The notes under the pieces are model-generated. The model did no database searches and had not been told where the DNA came from. It saw only the letters and a program-made list of their open reading frames with translations. This document shows, piece by piece, positions 27,500-36,353 of a DNA stretch of 64,000 nucleotides. Each line of letters opens with the position of its first letter. Position 1 is the stretch's first letter. The translations under genes and the position numbers were made by a program. Source of the stretch: Aquimarina acroporae (GTDB lineage: Bacteria > Bacteroidota > Bacteroidia > Flavobacteriales > Flavobacteriaceae); the NCBI RefSeq assembly GCF_023195925.1, contig NZ_JALPRE010000003.1, positions 62,001-126,000 of the forward strand. Reading direction: 5' to 3'.

Positions 27500-28579
27500 A
27501 TGGCAGAAAACTTTAAGAAGTCGTATAGGTTCGCATACCTTTCGTCTTTATACATAACTATAGTATTAACGCTCGCTCTGAGCGTTTTTTTATACATGCA
27601 ATCGGTAATAAATCCATTTTTTATTTTGGGTTTTGCGGTGGCGTGCTATGCGATTTGTTTTATCGTTGTGCAGTATAGGGCAGAACGCTTTATCTATCGT
27701 AGAGTAAGGAGAATTTATGATGATATCGAAATGTTAGATGTCGATAAAATAGAAGACAGTCCGGTTACCACAGATATGAGAACTTTGATTAAGGAAGTAG
27801 AGAAGTTTGCTCAAAATCGAAAAACGGAAATCGAAACCTTAAAAGTTAGAGAAGCTTACCGAAAAGAATTTATGGGGAATGTCTCTCACGAATTAAAAAC
27901 ACCACTCTTTACCGTACAAGGATATATTTTAACGCTACTAGATGGAGCTATGGAAGATCCTAAAATACTAAACAAGTATCTTAATCGAGCCAATAAAGGT
28001 GTAGAGCGGTTGATCTATATCGTAAATGATCTTGATATGATTACGAAGCTCGAGGTGGGGGATCTTAATTTAAATTATACCAATTTTGACATTGTAGAGT
28101 TGGTGCAGAGTGTTTTTGATCTTTTTGAAATGAAGGCTGCAAAAAAAAATATAGCACTCGCTTTCGATATGAATTATAAGAATCCGATTATGGTACATGC
28201 CGATAAAGAGCGGATTCAACAGGTGTTATCAAATTTGGTTGTAAATTCAATTAAATACGGGAAAGAAGACGGTACTACCGAGGTAAGTATCGAAGACCTT
28301 ATTCGTAATAAAGTTATTGTGAGAGTAACCGATAATGGAGAAGGTATCGCTCAAGCGCATATTCCTCGTTTATTCGAACGCTTTTATAGAGTTGATAAAA
28401 GTGGTTCCCGAAAAGAAGGAGGCTCCGGACTAGGATTGGCTATTGTAAAACATATAATCGAAGCCCATCATGAGCGTATTTATGTAGAAAGCGATTACCG
28501 CGTAGGAAGCGAATTCTCATTTACTTTGGAAAAAGTGAAAAAGTTCCCCGTAGTCGATGTCGGTACTAAAACTGCTTAA
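27500..28579 (+). CDS. PhoR-like sensor histidine kinase
   Basis: A 359-residue kinase whose ATG directly follows the stop of the regulator gene (no intervening base). Two N-terminal transmembrane helices (about 12-33 and 38-58) with almost no periplasmic loop, no PAS domain, then the H-box FMGNVSHELKTPL (His130) and a HATPase module (NLVVNSIKYG, DNGEGIA, GGSGLGLAIVKHI). The tiny external loop fits PhoR-type kinases, which sense through transporter partners and not an external ligand. Its last 63 bases overlap the convergent glycosyltransferase gene. Confidence 0.87.
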   Translation: MAENFKKSYRFAYLSSLYITIVLTLALSVFLYMQSVINPFFILGFAVACYAICFIVVQYRAERFIYRRVRRIYDDIEMLDVDKIEDSPVTTDMRTLIKEVEKFAQNRKTEIETLKVREAYRKEFMGNVSHELKTPLFTVQGYILTLLDGAMEDPKILNKYLNRANKGVERLIYIVNDLDMITKLEVGDLNLNYTNFDIVELVQSVFDLFEMKAAKKNIALAFDMNYKNPIMVHADKERIQQVLSNLVVNSIKYGKEDGTTEVSIEDLIRNKVIVRVTDNGEGIAQAHIPRLFERFYRVDKSGSRKEGGSGLGLAIVKHIIEAHHERIYVESDYRVGSEFSFTLEKVKKFPVVDVGTKTA

Positions 28580-29572
28580 CCCTTTATACATATTTAAATC
28601 CCGAAGCTTTTTTAAAGTAAATTCATTTTGGTCACAGCTTGGAACCAATTTATTATAGGTTAGCCTTTGTGCCAGATATTCCTGTTCAAATTGACCCGGG
28701 GTAGGAATAAAAAATGCCTTTTTCTTTAATTTTGCTAAATCCATTACAGTGGTGTATCCCGATCTTGAAATTACCAAATTACTACTGTTAATAGCATTTT
28801 CCAGATCCTTACCCATGAGGTAATTGTGAATTGTGATGTTGTTTTTTACATACGTTTTGTGAGTTTCTTCTATAACACCACGTACAAAAACTATTTTTTT
28901 ATCACTTTGTTCAAACTCCTGAAAAAGCTTTTGTTCAAGCAAGGTTCGTTGTGGTTCGGGCCCAGAAAGCAATACCATGATATCATACTTCTTTGGCATT
29001 ACCTGATGTTCAAACCTACTCAACGGACCCAAATATGTAACAGGAACACTACTTTTTTTGGGATGCCCCAGTTCACCACTTAGATTGGGGTCATCTGCCA
29101 TATCGGGAACCCAACAGAGGTCGAATTTTTTAATGTATTTATTATGAATTTTGGTACTGAAAGATGTAGTGTTTCCACTCAGTACCGTTAATTGGTGAGT
29201 TATAAAAACAGATGGAATGCTTTTATGGCGTACCCCCATTCGATTATCAGAGATAATACCAGCAAATTTTTCTTCTTCAACAAGCTTTTTTATGGCCTTT
29301 TTTTCAGCACTTATAGCATGAGCAATCTTAGGACTGTTTAAAAGCATCTTTAATTTAAAGTTACTAGCCTTTTTTGAGTATTCAATCTTATATGAAGGTA
29401 ACTCTTTTGTTCTCAAATTTGGGAACTCCTTTTTTAGAAGTGCAAGAGCAACACCGTCTGAGGCTATAACGGGTTCGAACCCTTCATGAAGTAAAGCGTT
29501 TATAATTGGTATACAACGTGTGGCATGGCCTAATCCCCAATTTAATGGAGCTACAAGTACTTTTTTGTCCAA
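28517..29572 (-). CDS. GT28-like glycosyltransferase
   Basis: A 351-residue cytoplasmic protein with a GT-B layout. The N-terminus shows the nucleotide-sugar transferase start KVLVAPLNWGLGHATRCIPI. A C-terminal GT28/MurG-like half contains VLLSGPEPQRT, ISRSGYTTVMDLA and PTPGQFEQEYLA. It resembles the family of predicted UDP-GlcNAc:lipid-type transferases common in Bacteroidota; donor and acceptor are unknown. The gene converges on the PhoR-like gene and overlaps its 3' end by 63 bases. Confidence 0.82.
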   Translation of the reverse strand: MDKKVLVAPLNWGLGHATRCIPIINALLHEGFEPVIASDGVALALLKKEFPNLRTKELPSYKIEYSKKASNFKLKMLLNSPKIAHAISAEKKAIKKLVEEEKFAGIISDNRMGVRHKSIPSVFITHQLTVLSGNTTSFSTKIHNKYIKKFDLCWVPDMADDPNLSGELGHPKKSSVPVTYLGPLSRFEHQVMPKKYDIMVLLSGPEPQRTLLEQKLFQEFEQSDKKIVFVRGVIEETHKTYVKNNITIHNYLMGKDLENAINSSNLVISRSGYTTVMDLAKLKKKAFFIPTPGQFEQEYLAQRLTYNKLVPSCDQNEFTLKKLRDLNMYKGLSSFSTDIDYGELFHFFQSK

Positions 29573-29791
29573 ATGTCTTAGTTTTTAGTTTGTTAGACTG
29601 AATAACTATTTGATGTTAAGAATAAAATTAAATCTATTTTCATGTACGTATATTTCCTTAATTTTACCAAAAAATTATCTTTAGATAAAACGGGGTGATA
29701 AAAAGCAATGCCAACTGATAAAGGTAATACAAGAATTTTGTAACAAATCAATAATCCGATAGACTAGTTTATACAAGAAATAAATACATAG

Positions 29792-30466
29792 GTGGGAAGT
29801 AAGAATAAGTTAAAACGATTTAATGAAAATAAAACATTTCATAATGTAGTCGAACCTACACGAGATGAAGTGCTTAATAATACATTAGGATACAAAGGAA
29901 AATGGAGAGAGAAGTTTTTTAAAAACGATCAACCTATTGTTCTTGAATTAGGTTGTGGTAAAGGCGAATATTCGGTAGGTCTGGCAGAGAAATATCCTGA
30001 TAAAAACTTCATAGGTATAGATATCAAAGGAGCTCGATTTTGGAGAGGAGCCAAAACTGCAATTGAGAATGAAATGAATAATGTAGGATTCATTAGAACC
30101 CAGATCGAATTGATAGCGTATATTTTTGATGAAGGTGAAGTAGATGAAATCTGGATTACTTTTCCCGACCCTCAGATTAAATATAAAAGAACAAAACATA
30201 GACTCACTAATCATGAGTTTTTACAACGCTATAAAAAGATACTCAAACCCAATGGACTAGTTCATCTCAAAACCGATAGTGAATTTATGCATGGTTACAC
30301 TCTTGGTTTGTTGCATGGGGAAGGGCATGAAGTGTTATATGCTAACCATAATGTGTATCATAATGAGGGTGCTCCAGAGATAGTTACCTCGATTCAAACT
30401 TTTTATGAAAAACAATATTTAGAACAAAATAAACCCATAACTTACATCCAATTTAAAATCTCTTAA
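29792..30466 (+). CDS. trmB: tRNA (guanine-N7-)-methyltransferase
   Basis: A 224-residue SAM-dependent enzyme that makes m7G46 in tRNA. The SAM-binding motif LELGCGKGEYSVGLA, the IGIDIKGARFWRGAK loop and the TrmB signature WITFPDPQIKYKRTKHRL are all present. The start is GTG at 29792, giving MGSKNKLKRF, the usual flavobacterial N-terminus. The LysE-family gene begins 13 bases downstream, and an alkyltransferase-like gene overlaps that one, so the three form an operon. Confidence 0.95.
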   Translation: MGSKNKLKRFNENKTFHNVVEPTRDEVLNNTLGYKGKWREKFFKNDQPIVLELGCGKGEYSVGLAEKYPDKNFIGIDIKGARFWRGAKTAIENEMNNVGFIRTQIELIAYIFDEGEVDEIWITFPDPQIKYKRTKHRLTNHEFLQRYKKILKPNGLVHLKTDSEFMHGYTLGLLHGEGHEVLYANHNVYHNEGAPEIVTSIQTFYEKQYLEQNKPITYIQFKIS

Positions 30467-30479
30467 TTGCATTGCGATT

Positions 30480-31109
30480 TTGGAAACTACCAAACTCTTT
30501 CTCGTTACATTTTTTGCTTCATTAGTAGGAGTAATTCCACCGGGACTCGTAAATATGACCGTCGCGAGAACCTGTCTGGAACGCGGTAAAAAAAATGGTG
30601 TTTTAGTAGCAATTGGCGCTTCAATAGTGGTAGTGCTTCAGGCTTTAGTAGCTATTCTTTTAGCAAAATATATCTTTTTCAGCCCTTATGTTCGAAATAT
30701 TTTATTACGTACCGGAGCGGTAATCTTTTTTTTGATGGCTATTTACTTTTTTGCTAAGGCTAAACAAAGAAGAACAAAGATAAAAGTGTACAGGCATAAT
30801 AATACCCGAAGCTTTTTTAAAGGTATGATGATGTCGGCAATAAATGTTTTGCCAATACCCTATTTCGTAGCTATTGCAGCAGGGATGAGTGTTAGCGGAA
30901 AAATTGAGTATGATGCCCCAAAAATTATAACATTTATTCTGGCAGCAGGATCTGGAACTTTTGTTACTCTTTATTTTTATGTGTTTTCGTTTTTAAAAAT
31001 CGAAAAGAAAACAGCTACCATTACAAAATACTCTAACTATTTTATGGGGATTTTAATGCTTATTTTAGTAGTAATTACCCTTGCAAGAATTATATACACA
31101 TGGGAGTAA
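30480..31109 (+). CDS. LysE-family translocator
   Basis: A 209-residue membrane protein with six predicted helices. The N-terminus FASLVGVIPPGLVNMTVARTCLERGKKNG matches the LysE/RhtB amino-acid exporter family (GP-P-VNM signature). Substrate unknown. The only plausible start is TTG at 30480 (METTKLFLV), 13 bases after trmB. Its end overlaps the next gene by 10 bases. Confidence 0.82.
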   Translation: METTKLFLVTFFASLVGVIPPGLVNMTVARTCLERGKKNGVLVAIGASIVVVLQALVAILLAKYIFFSPYVRNILLRTGAVIFFLMAIYFFAKAKQRRTKIKVYRHNNTRSFFKGMMMSAINVLPIPYFVAIAAGMSVSGKIEYDAPKIITFILAAGSGTFVTLYFYVFSFLKIEKKTATITKYSNYFMGILMLILVVITLARIIYTWE

Positions 31110-31453
31110 AAAAGAATGATAATACCAGTTCTGACACTAGTTTCTTTGATCGTGTTTATGAAGTTGCAAAATTAATTCCATATGGTAGAGTTACCTCTTA
31201 TGGTGCTATAGCAAAGTGCCTTGGTGCTGCTAGAAGTGCACGTATGGTTGGTTGGGCAATGAACGCCTGTGGCGGTCGTGACGATGTGCCCGCCCATCGT
31301 GTGGTGAATCGCAAAGGGATTCTAACTGGTAAACACCATTTTCAAGGAACCAATCTAATGCAACAGCTCCTTGAAAATGAAGGGGTAGAGGTTATCGATA
31401 ACCAGATACAACATTTTGATAAAGTGTTTTGGGACCCTATGAAAGAGCTCTAA
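31100..31453 (+). CDS. alkyltransferase-like protein (MGMT fold without catalytic Cys)
   Basis: A 117-residue protein with the O6-alkylguanine-DNA alkyltransferase DNA-binding domain: IPYGRVTSYGAIAK, ARMVGWAMNAC and VPAHRVVNRKG. The active-site Cys of the PCHRV motif is Ala65 here (PAHRV), so it cannot accept an alkyl group. This is the hallmark of ATL proteins, which bind alkylated guanine and recruit nucleotide excision repair. It overlaps the LysE-family gene by 10 bases and the convergent membrane-protein gene by 4 bases. Confidence 0.9.
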   Translation: MGVKKNDNTSSDTSFFDRVYEVAKLIPYGRVTSYGAIAKCLGAARSARMVGWAMNACGGRDDVPAHRVVNRKGILTGKHHFQGTNLMQQLLENEGVEVIDNQIQHFDKVFWDPMKEL

Positions 31454-32292
31454 AAAGAAATACTAACCCCAGCTGTGAATAGCGAAAAATCTGCACTCCC
31501 TATTTTGAGGTGTTCATATCCAGCAGAAAACTTATATCGATTTACATGATAGTTTACAAATGCATTAAACTTATTTACTGTATTGTCATTTATAAAGGTT
31601 TGATTAAAATTAGTTTCTAGACTAAACGGTTTTGCAAAAAACCACTCTGCACCTATTCCATAGGTAAATCCCCATTCGTCTACTTCACCATCTACATAAG
31701 TCGCTCCTAAACCCCACCAGGCATCAAAACGCTCTGTTCTCACTCTATGATATTTTGCTAAGGCGGTGTACATTGCGAGGGTATTGGTTCCAAAGTTGCT
31801 GTTTTCTTCCCATAGTTGAAGATAATCTACTTCTAATCCAAATCTGTGTAAGAATCGCATGTTTAGGTTGAGATGATTTCCGTACAGTTTGTTGTTTTCT
31901 GCAACAAATCGACTTGAGAAAGTGGTCCTAAATAAGGTGGTAGTATCATCTTGTTCATAGGAGTAATTTCCTTTCTGGTCATAAAGGTAAGGGTATTTTG
32001 TAATCGATGCCCTGCTGCCGGCATATTCTCGTTCTATAGGAGTTTCTACCAATGCATAATATGATGAATATAAAAATATATCAACCAAAATAAATCCGAA
32101 GGAATCGGCCAGAAAACTATCACCATAGTATTGATCGTCATCATCATTATTACTTCTTGATCTTGAACTTATTCTATTTTGCTCTTGTTTTTGTGATAGA
32201 CTTTTTTCTGCTTTATCAATTTTTCCTTGGCTGTAATTTTGAATAGTACCTAAAAAGAAAAAAGTAAATAAGAATAAAAATATGTGTTTCAT
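31450..32292 (-). CDS. predicted outer-membrane beta-barrel protein, function unknown
   Basis: A 280-residue protein not recognised as a named family. Signal peptide (about 1-21), then a charged low-complexity stretch (RISSRSRSNNDDDDQYYG), a short hydrophobic segment, and about ten amphipathic strands of alternating aromatic residues ending in SISF. The terminal Phe is typical of outer-membrane barrels. Strands such as FDAWWGLGATYVDGEVD and YGIGAEWFFAKPFSLETNF support a small barrel. The gene is monocistronic and convergent with the ATL gene. Confidence 0.65.
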   Translation of the reverse strand: MKHIFLFLFTFFFLGTIQNYSQGKIDKAEKSLSQKQEQNRISSRSRSNNDDDDQYYGDSFLADSFGFILVDIFLYSSYYALVETPIEREYAGSRASITKYPYLYDQKGNYSYEQDDTTTLFRTTFSSRFVAENNKLYGNHLNLNMRFLHRFGLEVDYLQLWEENSNFGTNTLAMYTALAKYHRVRTERFDAWWGLGATYVDGEVDEWGFTYGIGAEWFFAKPFSLETNFNQTFINDNTVNKFNAFVNYHVNRYKFSAGYEHLKIGSADFSLFTAGVSISF

Positions 32293-32448
32293 GTTTTAGT
32301 CGTTTTGTTTTGTCTGTGTAGTTTTGACGAGCAAGAAAAATGAAACACGTAATTATGATATGTTTTTTCTATTTATGAAGTATCACTAACCACAATATGG
32401 TTATAAACCTTTTCGATTTTGAGGCTTTATAATCTTAACTTTTCGAAC

Positions 32449-32456
32449 TATCTTTG
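32449..32456 (+). promoter_or_regulatory. -7 element of mrp promoter
   Basis: TATCTTTG is a perfect TAnnTTTG match, 52 bases before the ATG at 32509. It belongs to the mrp-nifU unit. Confidence 0.45.
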
Positions 32457-32508
32457 CAGTAAGAACAATTCTGGATGAATTTGTTTGTATTGGAAAAGAA
32501 AAAGATAC

Positions 32509-33651
32509 ATGAAATTAGAAAAATCTGAGATACTAAAAGCGCTTGAGACTATTACAGTGGCCGGTGAAGGGAAAAACATGGTAGAGAGTGGAGCTGTAAA
32601 AAATGTAATCACATTTGGTGATGAGGTTATAGTAGATTTGGTATTATCGACACCTGCTCTGCATATAAGAAAACGAGCCGAGGTTGATGTCTTAAAAGCC
32701 ATTCATGAACATGTTTATGAAAAGGCAAAAATAAAAGTAAATATTAAGGTCGAAGCTGCACCAGCGGCACAACCTGCAAAAAATGAAATTAAAGGAAAAC
32801 CTATTCCTGGAATTTCGAATATTATTGCGGTAGCATCTGGAAAAGGAGGAGTTGGTAAATCTACAGTAACTTCAAATTTGGCAGTTACTCTGGCAAAAAT
32901 GGGATTTAATGTAGGTCTTTTAGATGCCGATATTTATGGTCCTTCAGCTCCGATAATGTTTGATGTAGAAAGAGAACGACCATTGTCGGTAAAGGTTGGG
33001 GACAAATCTAAAATGAAACCCATAGAAAATTATGGGGTTAAAATATTATCTATTGGCTTTTTTACTCAGCCTAATCAAGCTGTGGTTTGGAGAGGCCCAA
33101 TGGCGGCAAAAGCCTTAAACCAAATGATTTTTGATGCTGCGTGGGGAGAATTAGACTTTTTACTTCTAGATTTACCTCCAGGAACTGGTGATATCCATCT
33201 TTCTATCATGCAATCATTACCTATTACTGGTGCAGTTGTGGTAAGTACACCTCAAAATGTAGCATTGGCAGATGCCAGAAAAGGAGTGGCAATGTTTCAG
33301 CAGGATAGTATTAACGTACCTGTGTTAGGAATTGTAGAGAATATGGCTTATTTTACTCCTGAGGAGCTTCCTAACAATAAATATTATATCTTTGGGAAGG
33401 AAGGTGCAAAGCATCTGGCAGAGGATATTGATGTCCCGTTTTTAGGAGAAATTCCGTTAGTGCAAAGTATACGAGAAGCAGGAGATGTTGGAAGACCAGC
33501 GGCACTTCAAACAGCAAGCTCTATCGAGAAGGCGTTTGAAGAATTGACAAAGAATGTGGTGCAGGAAGTGGTACAAAGAAATGAAAACTTACCTCCTACT
33601 GAAGCAATTAAGATAACAACAATGGCAGGTTGTTCTGCTGTAAAAAAATAA
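32509..33651 (+). CDS. mrp: Mrp/NBP35-family Fe-S cluster carrier ATPase
   Basis: A 380-residue cytoplasmic P-loop protein that carries and inserts Fe-S clusters. An N-terminal MIP18/DUF59-like domain (about 1-85) is followed by the deviant Walker A motif SGKGGVGKST (about 110-119), switch region DADIYGPSAP and LLDLPPGTGD. The CxxC pair that binds the cluster in many Mrp proteins after the ENM motif is absent (VENMAYFTPEELPNN); the only late Cys is near the C-terminus. The ATG at 32509 is preferred over TTG 32485. The NifU-like gene follows after 3 bases. Confidence 0.93.
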   Translation: MKLEKSEILKALETITVAGEGKNMVESGAVKNVITFGDEVIVDLVLSTPALHIRKRAEVDVLKAIHEHVYEKAKIKVNIKVEAAPAAQPAKNEIKGKPIPGISNIIAVASGKGGVGKSTVTSNLAVTLAKMGFNVGLLDADIYGPSAPIMFDVERERPLSVKVGDKSKMKPIENYGVKILSIGFFTQPNQAVVWRGPMAAKALNQMIFDAAWGELDFLLLDLPPGTGDIHLSIMQSLPITGAVVVSTPQNVALADARKGVAMFQQDSINVPVLGIVENMAYFTPEELPNNKYYIFGKEGAKHLAEDIDVPFLGEIPLVQSIREAGDVGRPAALQTASSIEKAFEELTKNVVQEVVQRNENLPPTEAIKITTMAGCSAVKK

Positions 33652-33654
33652 GAA

Positions 33655-33894
33655 ATGACTTCTGAAGAATTAAAAGCAAATGTAGAGAAAGCATTAGATG
33701 AAATAAGACCTTTTTTAGAAAGTGATGGAGGCAATATTTCCCTAATCGCCATTGAGGATGATAAAACTGTAAAAGTTCAGTTAGAAGGTGCATGCGTAGG
33801 TTGTAGTGTAAACCAAATGACCTTAAAATCTGGAGTAGAAATGACGATTAAGAAATATGCTCCACAAATAGAAGAAGTCTTAAATGTTGGATAA
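33655..33894 (+). CDS. NifU C-terminal domain Fe-S scaffold protein
   Basis: A 79-residue protein equal to the C-terminal NifU (Nfu) domain, with the cluster-binding CVGC motif (Cys47, Cys50) and the usual RPFLESDGG start. Nfu proteins hold and hand over [4Fe-4S] clusters, and the direct link to mrp supports a joint role in Fe-S delivery. It ends at a small hairpin that contains its stop codon. Confidence 0.93.
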   Translation: MTSEELKANVEKALDEIRPFLESDGGNISLIAIEDDKTVKVQLEGACVGCSVNQMTLKSGVEMTIKKYAPQIEEVLNVG

Positions 33895-33911
33895 CCTGTT
33901 TAGGTTATTTT
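33891..33911 (+). terminator. weak terminator after the NifU-like gene
   Basis: ATAACCT-GTTT-AGGTTAT (7-bp stem, 33891-33908) followed by a short T run. It overlaps the stop codon. Confidence 0.5.
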
Positions 33912-35056
33912 CAAGATTTTTTATCGTAAGATGAATATCCCTTTTTTAGTCCAAACAATGGGTGAAGAAAAGGGATTTTTAGTATCACAAAGTGATACAA
34001 TACCCAACTTGCCAGAAAAGTTCCTAGTACCATAATTATAAATTTAGAAACCGTATTCCAGTGCAGATCCATAAGGTAGTATCCTATGGTAATAGTTATG
34101 GTTTGGTGCAAAATATAAAACGGATATACAGCTCTGTTACAATAGGAAATAGTGCTACTTTTTCGATTTAGGTATTTTGCTGCATACCCAAAAAGTACTA
34201 AAATCCATGACCAAAGATTAATAACTTTAATCATTCCTTCTGTAAAATGAATGAGGATACTGTCTTTACCGATTATCCAAATGGTCGTTTGAATCAAAAA
34301 CGCTACACAGCCTATCCAAAGTGCTCTTTTCTTAATTCGATCTATTTGTTCCCAAAATACATTTCCTGTAGCTAGCAAGACAAATCCATAGAAAAATAAA
34401 ATAAAGTAATTGATAAAGGTAAACCAATCATCTACCAAAGCATGTGTTACCGGAAAGAAAGGTTCTATCAAGACTTCAACAAAATAAAGGGGTATAACAA
34501 AAAGATAGAAACCGAATGATTTTTGCAAAAGATTGGAAACCCAGGTTATAAATCGAGTCTTTTTCCTCTTGAGAAAAATCAATATTGGAGATAGTAGTAG
34601 TGAATACAAAAATAAATAGGGTAAAAACCAGAGATGGTGCCAACTTATATTTCCGTCAGGGTAGATACCTTTATAGGCCGGCCCGCTGAGAAATGCCATA
34701 TATGAACCTGTAAATTCATGGTTTGCTAAACGTTCGAAATAAACCTGAGGAGGAACAATAAGAAGCATACCAAAAGCCAGTGGAATACCTAATCGTATGT
34801 AACGCTCTAGATTAAATTGCCATAGATTTCTTGAAGATAATGCATAATAGGTGCCCATACCCGAGATCACAAAAAGGATAGGTAATCTCCATTGATTTAA
34901 AAATAACATTGGCCAGCGAATCCATTCTACTATATGGTTATTTTTTATATGCCAACCCCACGGTACAAAAAACATTCCTACATGGTAGAAAATCAATAAT
35001 CCAAAAACGATTACTCGTAACCAATCAAGGTCATACCTTCTTATTTTTGTTTTCAT
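33911..35056 (-). CDS. acyltransferase family 3 membrane protein
   Basis: A 381-residue integral membrane protein with about ten helices. The N-terminus (RRYDLDWLRVIVFGLLIFYHVGMFF, with the conserved His) and the segment LPILFVISGMGTYYAL match the acyltransferase 3 / OpgC-like family. Members transfer acyl groups (often O-acetyl or succinyl) to sugars or lipids at the membrane. The target is unknown. It is monocistronic by spacing (96 bases from the AraC-type gene). Confidence 0.85.
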   Translation of the reverse strand: MKTKIRRYDLDWLRVIVFGLLIFYHVGMFFVPWGWHIKNNHIVEWIRWPMLFLNQWRLPILFVISGMGTYYALSSRNLWQFNLERYIRLGIPLAFGMLLIVPPQVYFERLANHEFTGSYMAFLSGPAYKGIYPDGNISWHHLWFLPYLFLYSLLLSPILIFLKRKKTRFITWVSNLLQKSFGFYLFVIPLYFVEVLIEPFFPVTHALVDDWFTFINYFILFFYGFVLLATGNVFWEQIDRIKKRALWIGCVAFLIQTTIWIIGKDSILIHFTEGMIKVINLWSWILVLFGYAAKYLNRKSSTISYCNRAVYPFYILHQTITITIGYYLMDLHWNTVSKFIIMVLGTFLASWVLYHFVILKIPFLHPLFGLKKGYSSYDKKS

Positions 35057-35152
35057 AATGTTTTAATTTTTGTTGATCAAAATTGTACATTTTGAAAACA
35101 ATGACCTTGCAGATTTTGATGGATAATGTCTCAAATTGTAATTCTGGACATT

Positions 35153-36346
35153 TTATTTTGAAATAGATATGTTTTGATCATTTATAAACGCTTTCGGAGA
35201 CATATGTACATGTTTTTTAAAAGCATTGTAAAAAGCAGATCGAGATTTAAAACCCACAGAGTTTCCTATAGCTTCTATAGTGAGATGCTTATACCGATCA
35301 TCTAATAACCGTTTTTTAGAGAGTTCTACGCGATAGGTATTAATAAAATCGTTAAAGTTTAACCCTGTTGAGGTATTAATGATTTGGGAGATGTAATTGG
35401 CACTTGCCCCCATTGAATTTGCAAGATCTTTTAATGACGCAGACGCAGAGATATAAAACTTCTCTTTTTCTACATACTTCCTAATATCATCAATAGATAA
35501 TGTATGCGAGGTTAATCCCGAAGTTTCATATTTATCGGCAATCCATGAACTTTCAAAAAACCTGGATTCAGATAATAATACAAAACAAGTAGTGATGACT
35601 AGTACAGTATGAAATATAAAGATGTAATGATCGCCTCCATCATCTTCAAAATTGAGAAAAACGATAAAAATTAGAATAAAAGTGGCCAGAAAGCCGATAA
35701 TAGTATTTCTTGAAAAATTGTATTTGTTAAGTTTTATGTTCTCGGCATTGGTTGTTTTACGGGCATATAAATGTTTAAGCACTAGTCGTATGCTAAGTAA
35801 AATATAACATAAAAAGCTAGATAATATAAGCCATCTAAATTCATCTTTAATCCATAAATACGGATATGTAATATCGTTAGGAATAGGTATTCTGTCAAGA
35901 TGATCATGATAGGCTCCTAAATATGCATTGATTTTAATGGCTTTTGATTGAAGATAGTATGGAACTTGTGTCACAAAATATCCTACAGCTGGTAAAAGAT
36001 GAAACCAATGTTTTTTTAGAGTTATAGTTTGGCGTTCTAGCAAAGAATACACAAACATATAGATTGAAGGTGCCAGAAGTAATACCAATGGTTCTGTACT
36101 GTCATTGAGGTGCGGCACATATTTCATCAATCCTGTGTAGCATAAAAAAACATCTGCAGCTAATAAGGATTGAAAGAGTAAGGACCACCCGAATACTTTA
36201 AAAGAAGTAGCTTTTTTTGAGGTTCTAAACAGAATGACCAAGCTCAGTAAAATTCCGGTAAAAACACCAAGAAAAATAAAGTATGAGACTGCATTATGGC
36301 GAATAGGAATTTGGTCTATAACGTACTGAACGGTATCCATAATCAA
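35153..36346 (-). CDS. AraC-family regulator with seven-helix membrane N-terminus
   Basis: A 397-residue protein. Seven hydrophobic helices fill residues 15-250, followed by an AraC-type double helix-turn-helix domain at about 290-390 (LKDLANSMGASANYISQIINTSTGLNFNDFIN and IEAIGNSVGFKSRSAFYNAFKKHVHMSPKAF). This arrangement is common in Bacteroidota, where the membrane part is thought to sense a signal. It starts 7 bases after the metallophosphoesterase gene. A second ATG two codons in (36340) is equally possible. Confidence 0.85.
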   Translation of the reverse strand: MIMDTVQYVIDQIPIRHNAVSYFIFLGVFTGILLSLVILFRTSKKATSFKVFGWSLLFQSLLAADVFLCYTGLMKYVPHLNDSTEPLVLLLAPSIYMFVYSLLERQTITLKKHWFHLLPAVGYFVTQVPYYLQSKAIKINAYLGAYHDHLDRIPIPNDITYPYLWIKDEFRWLILSSFLCYILLSIRLVLKHLYARKTTNAENIKLNKYNFSRNTIIGFLATFILIFIVFLNFEDDGGDHYIFIFHTVLVITTCFVLLSESRFFESSWIADKYETSGLTSHTLSIDDIRKYVEKEKFYISASASLKDLANSMGASANYISQIINTSTGLNFNDFINTYRVELSKKRLLDDRYKHLTIEAIGNSVGFKSRSAFYNAFKKHVHMSPKAFINDQNISISK

Positions 36347-36353
36347 GTATACA

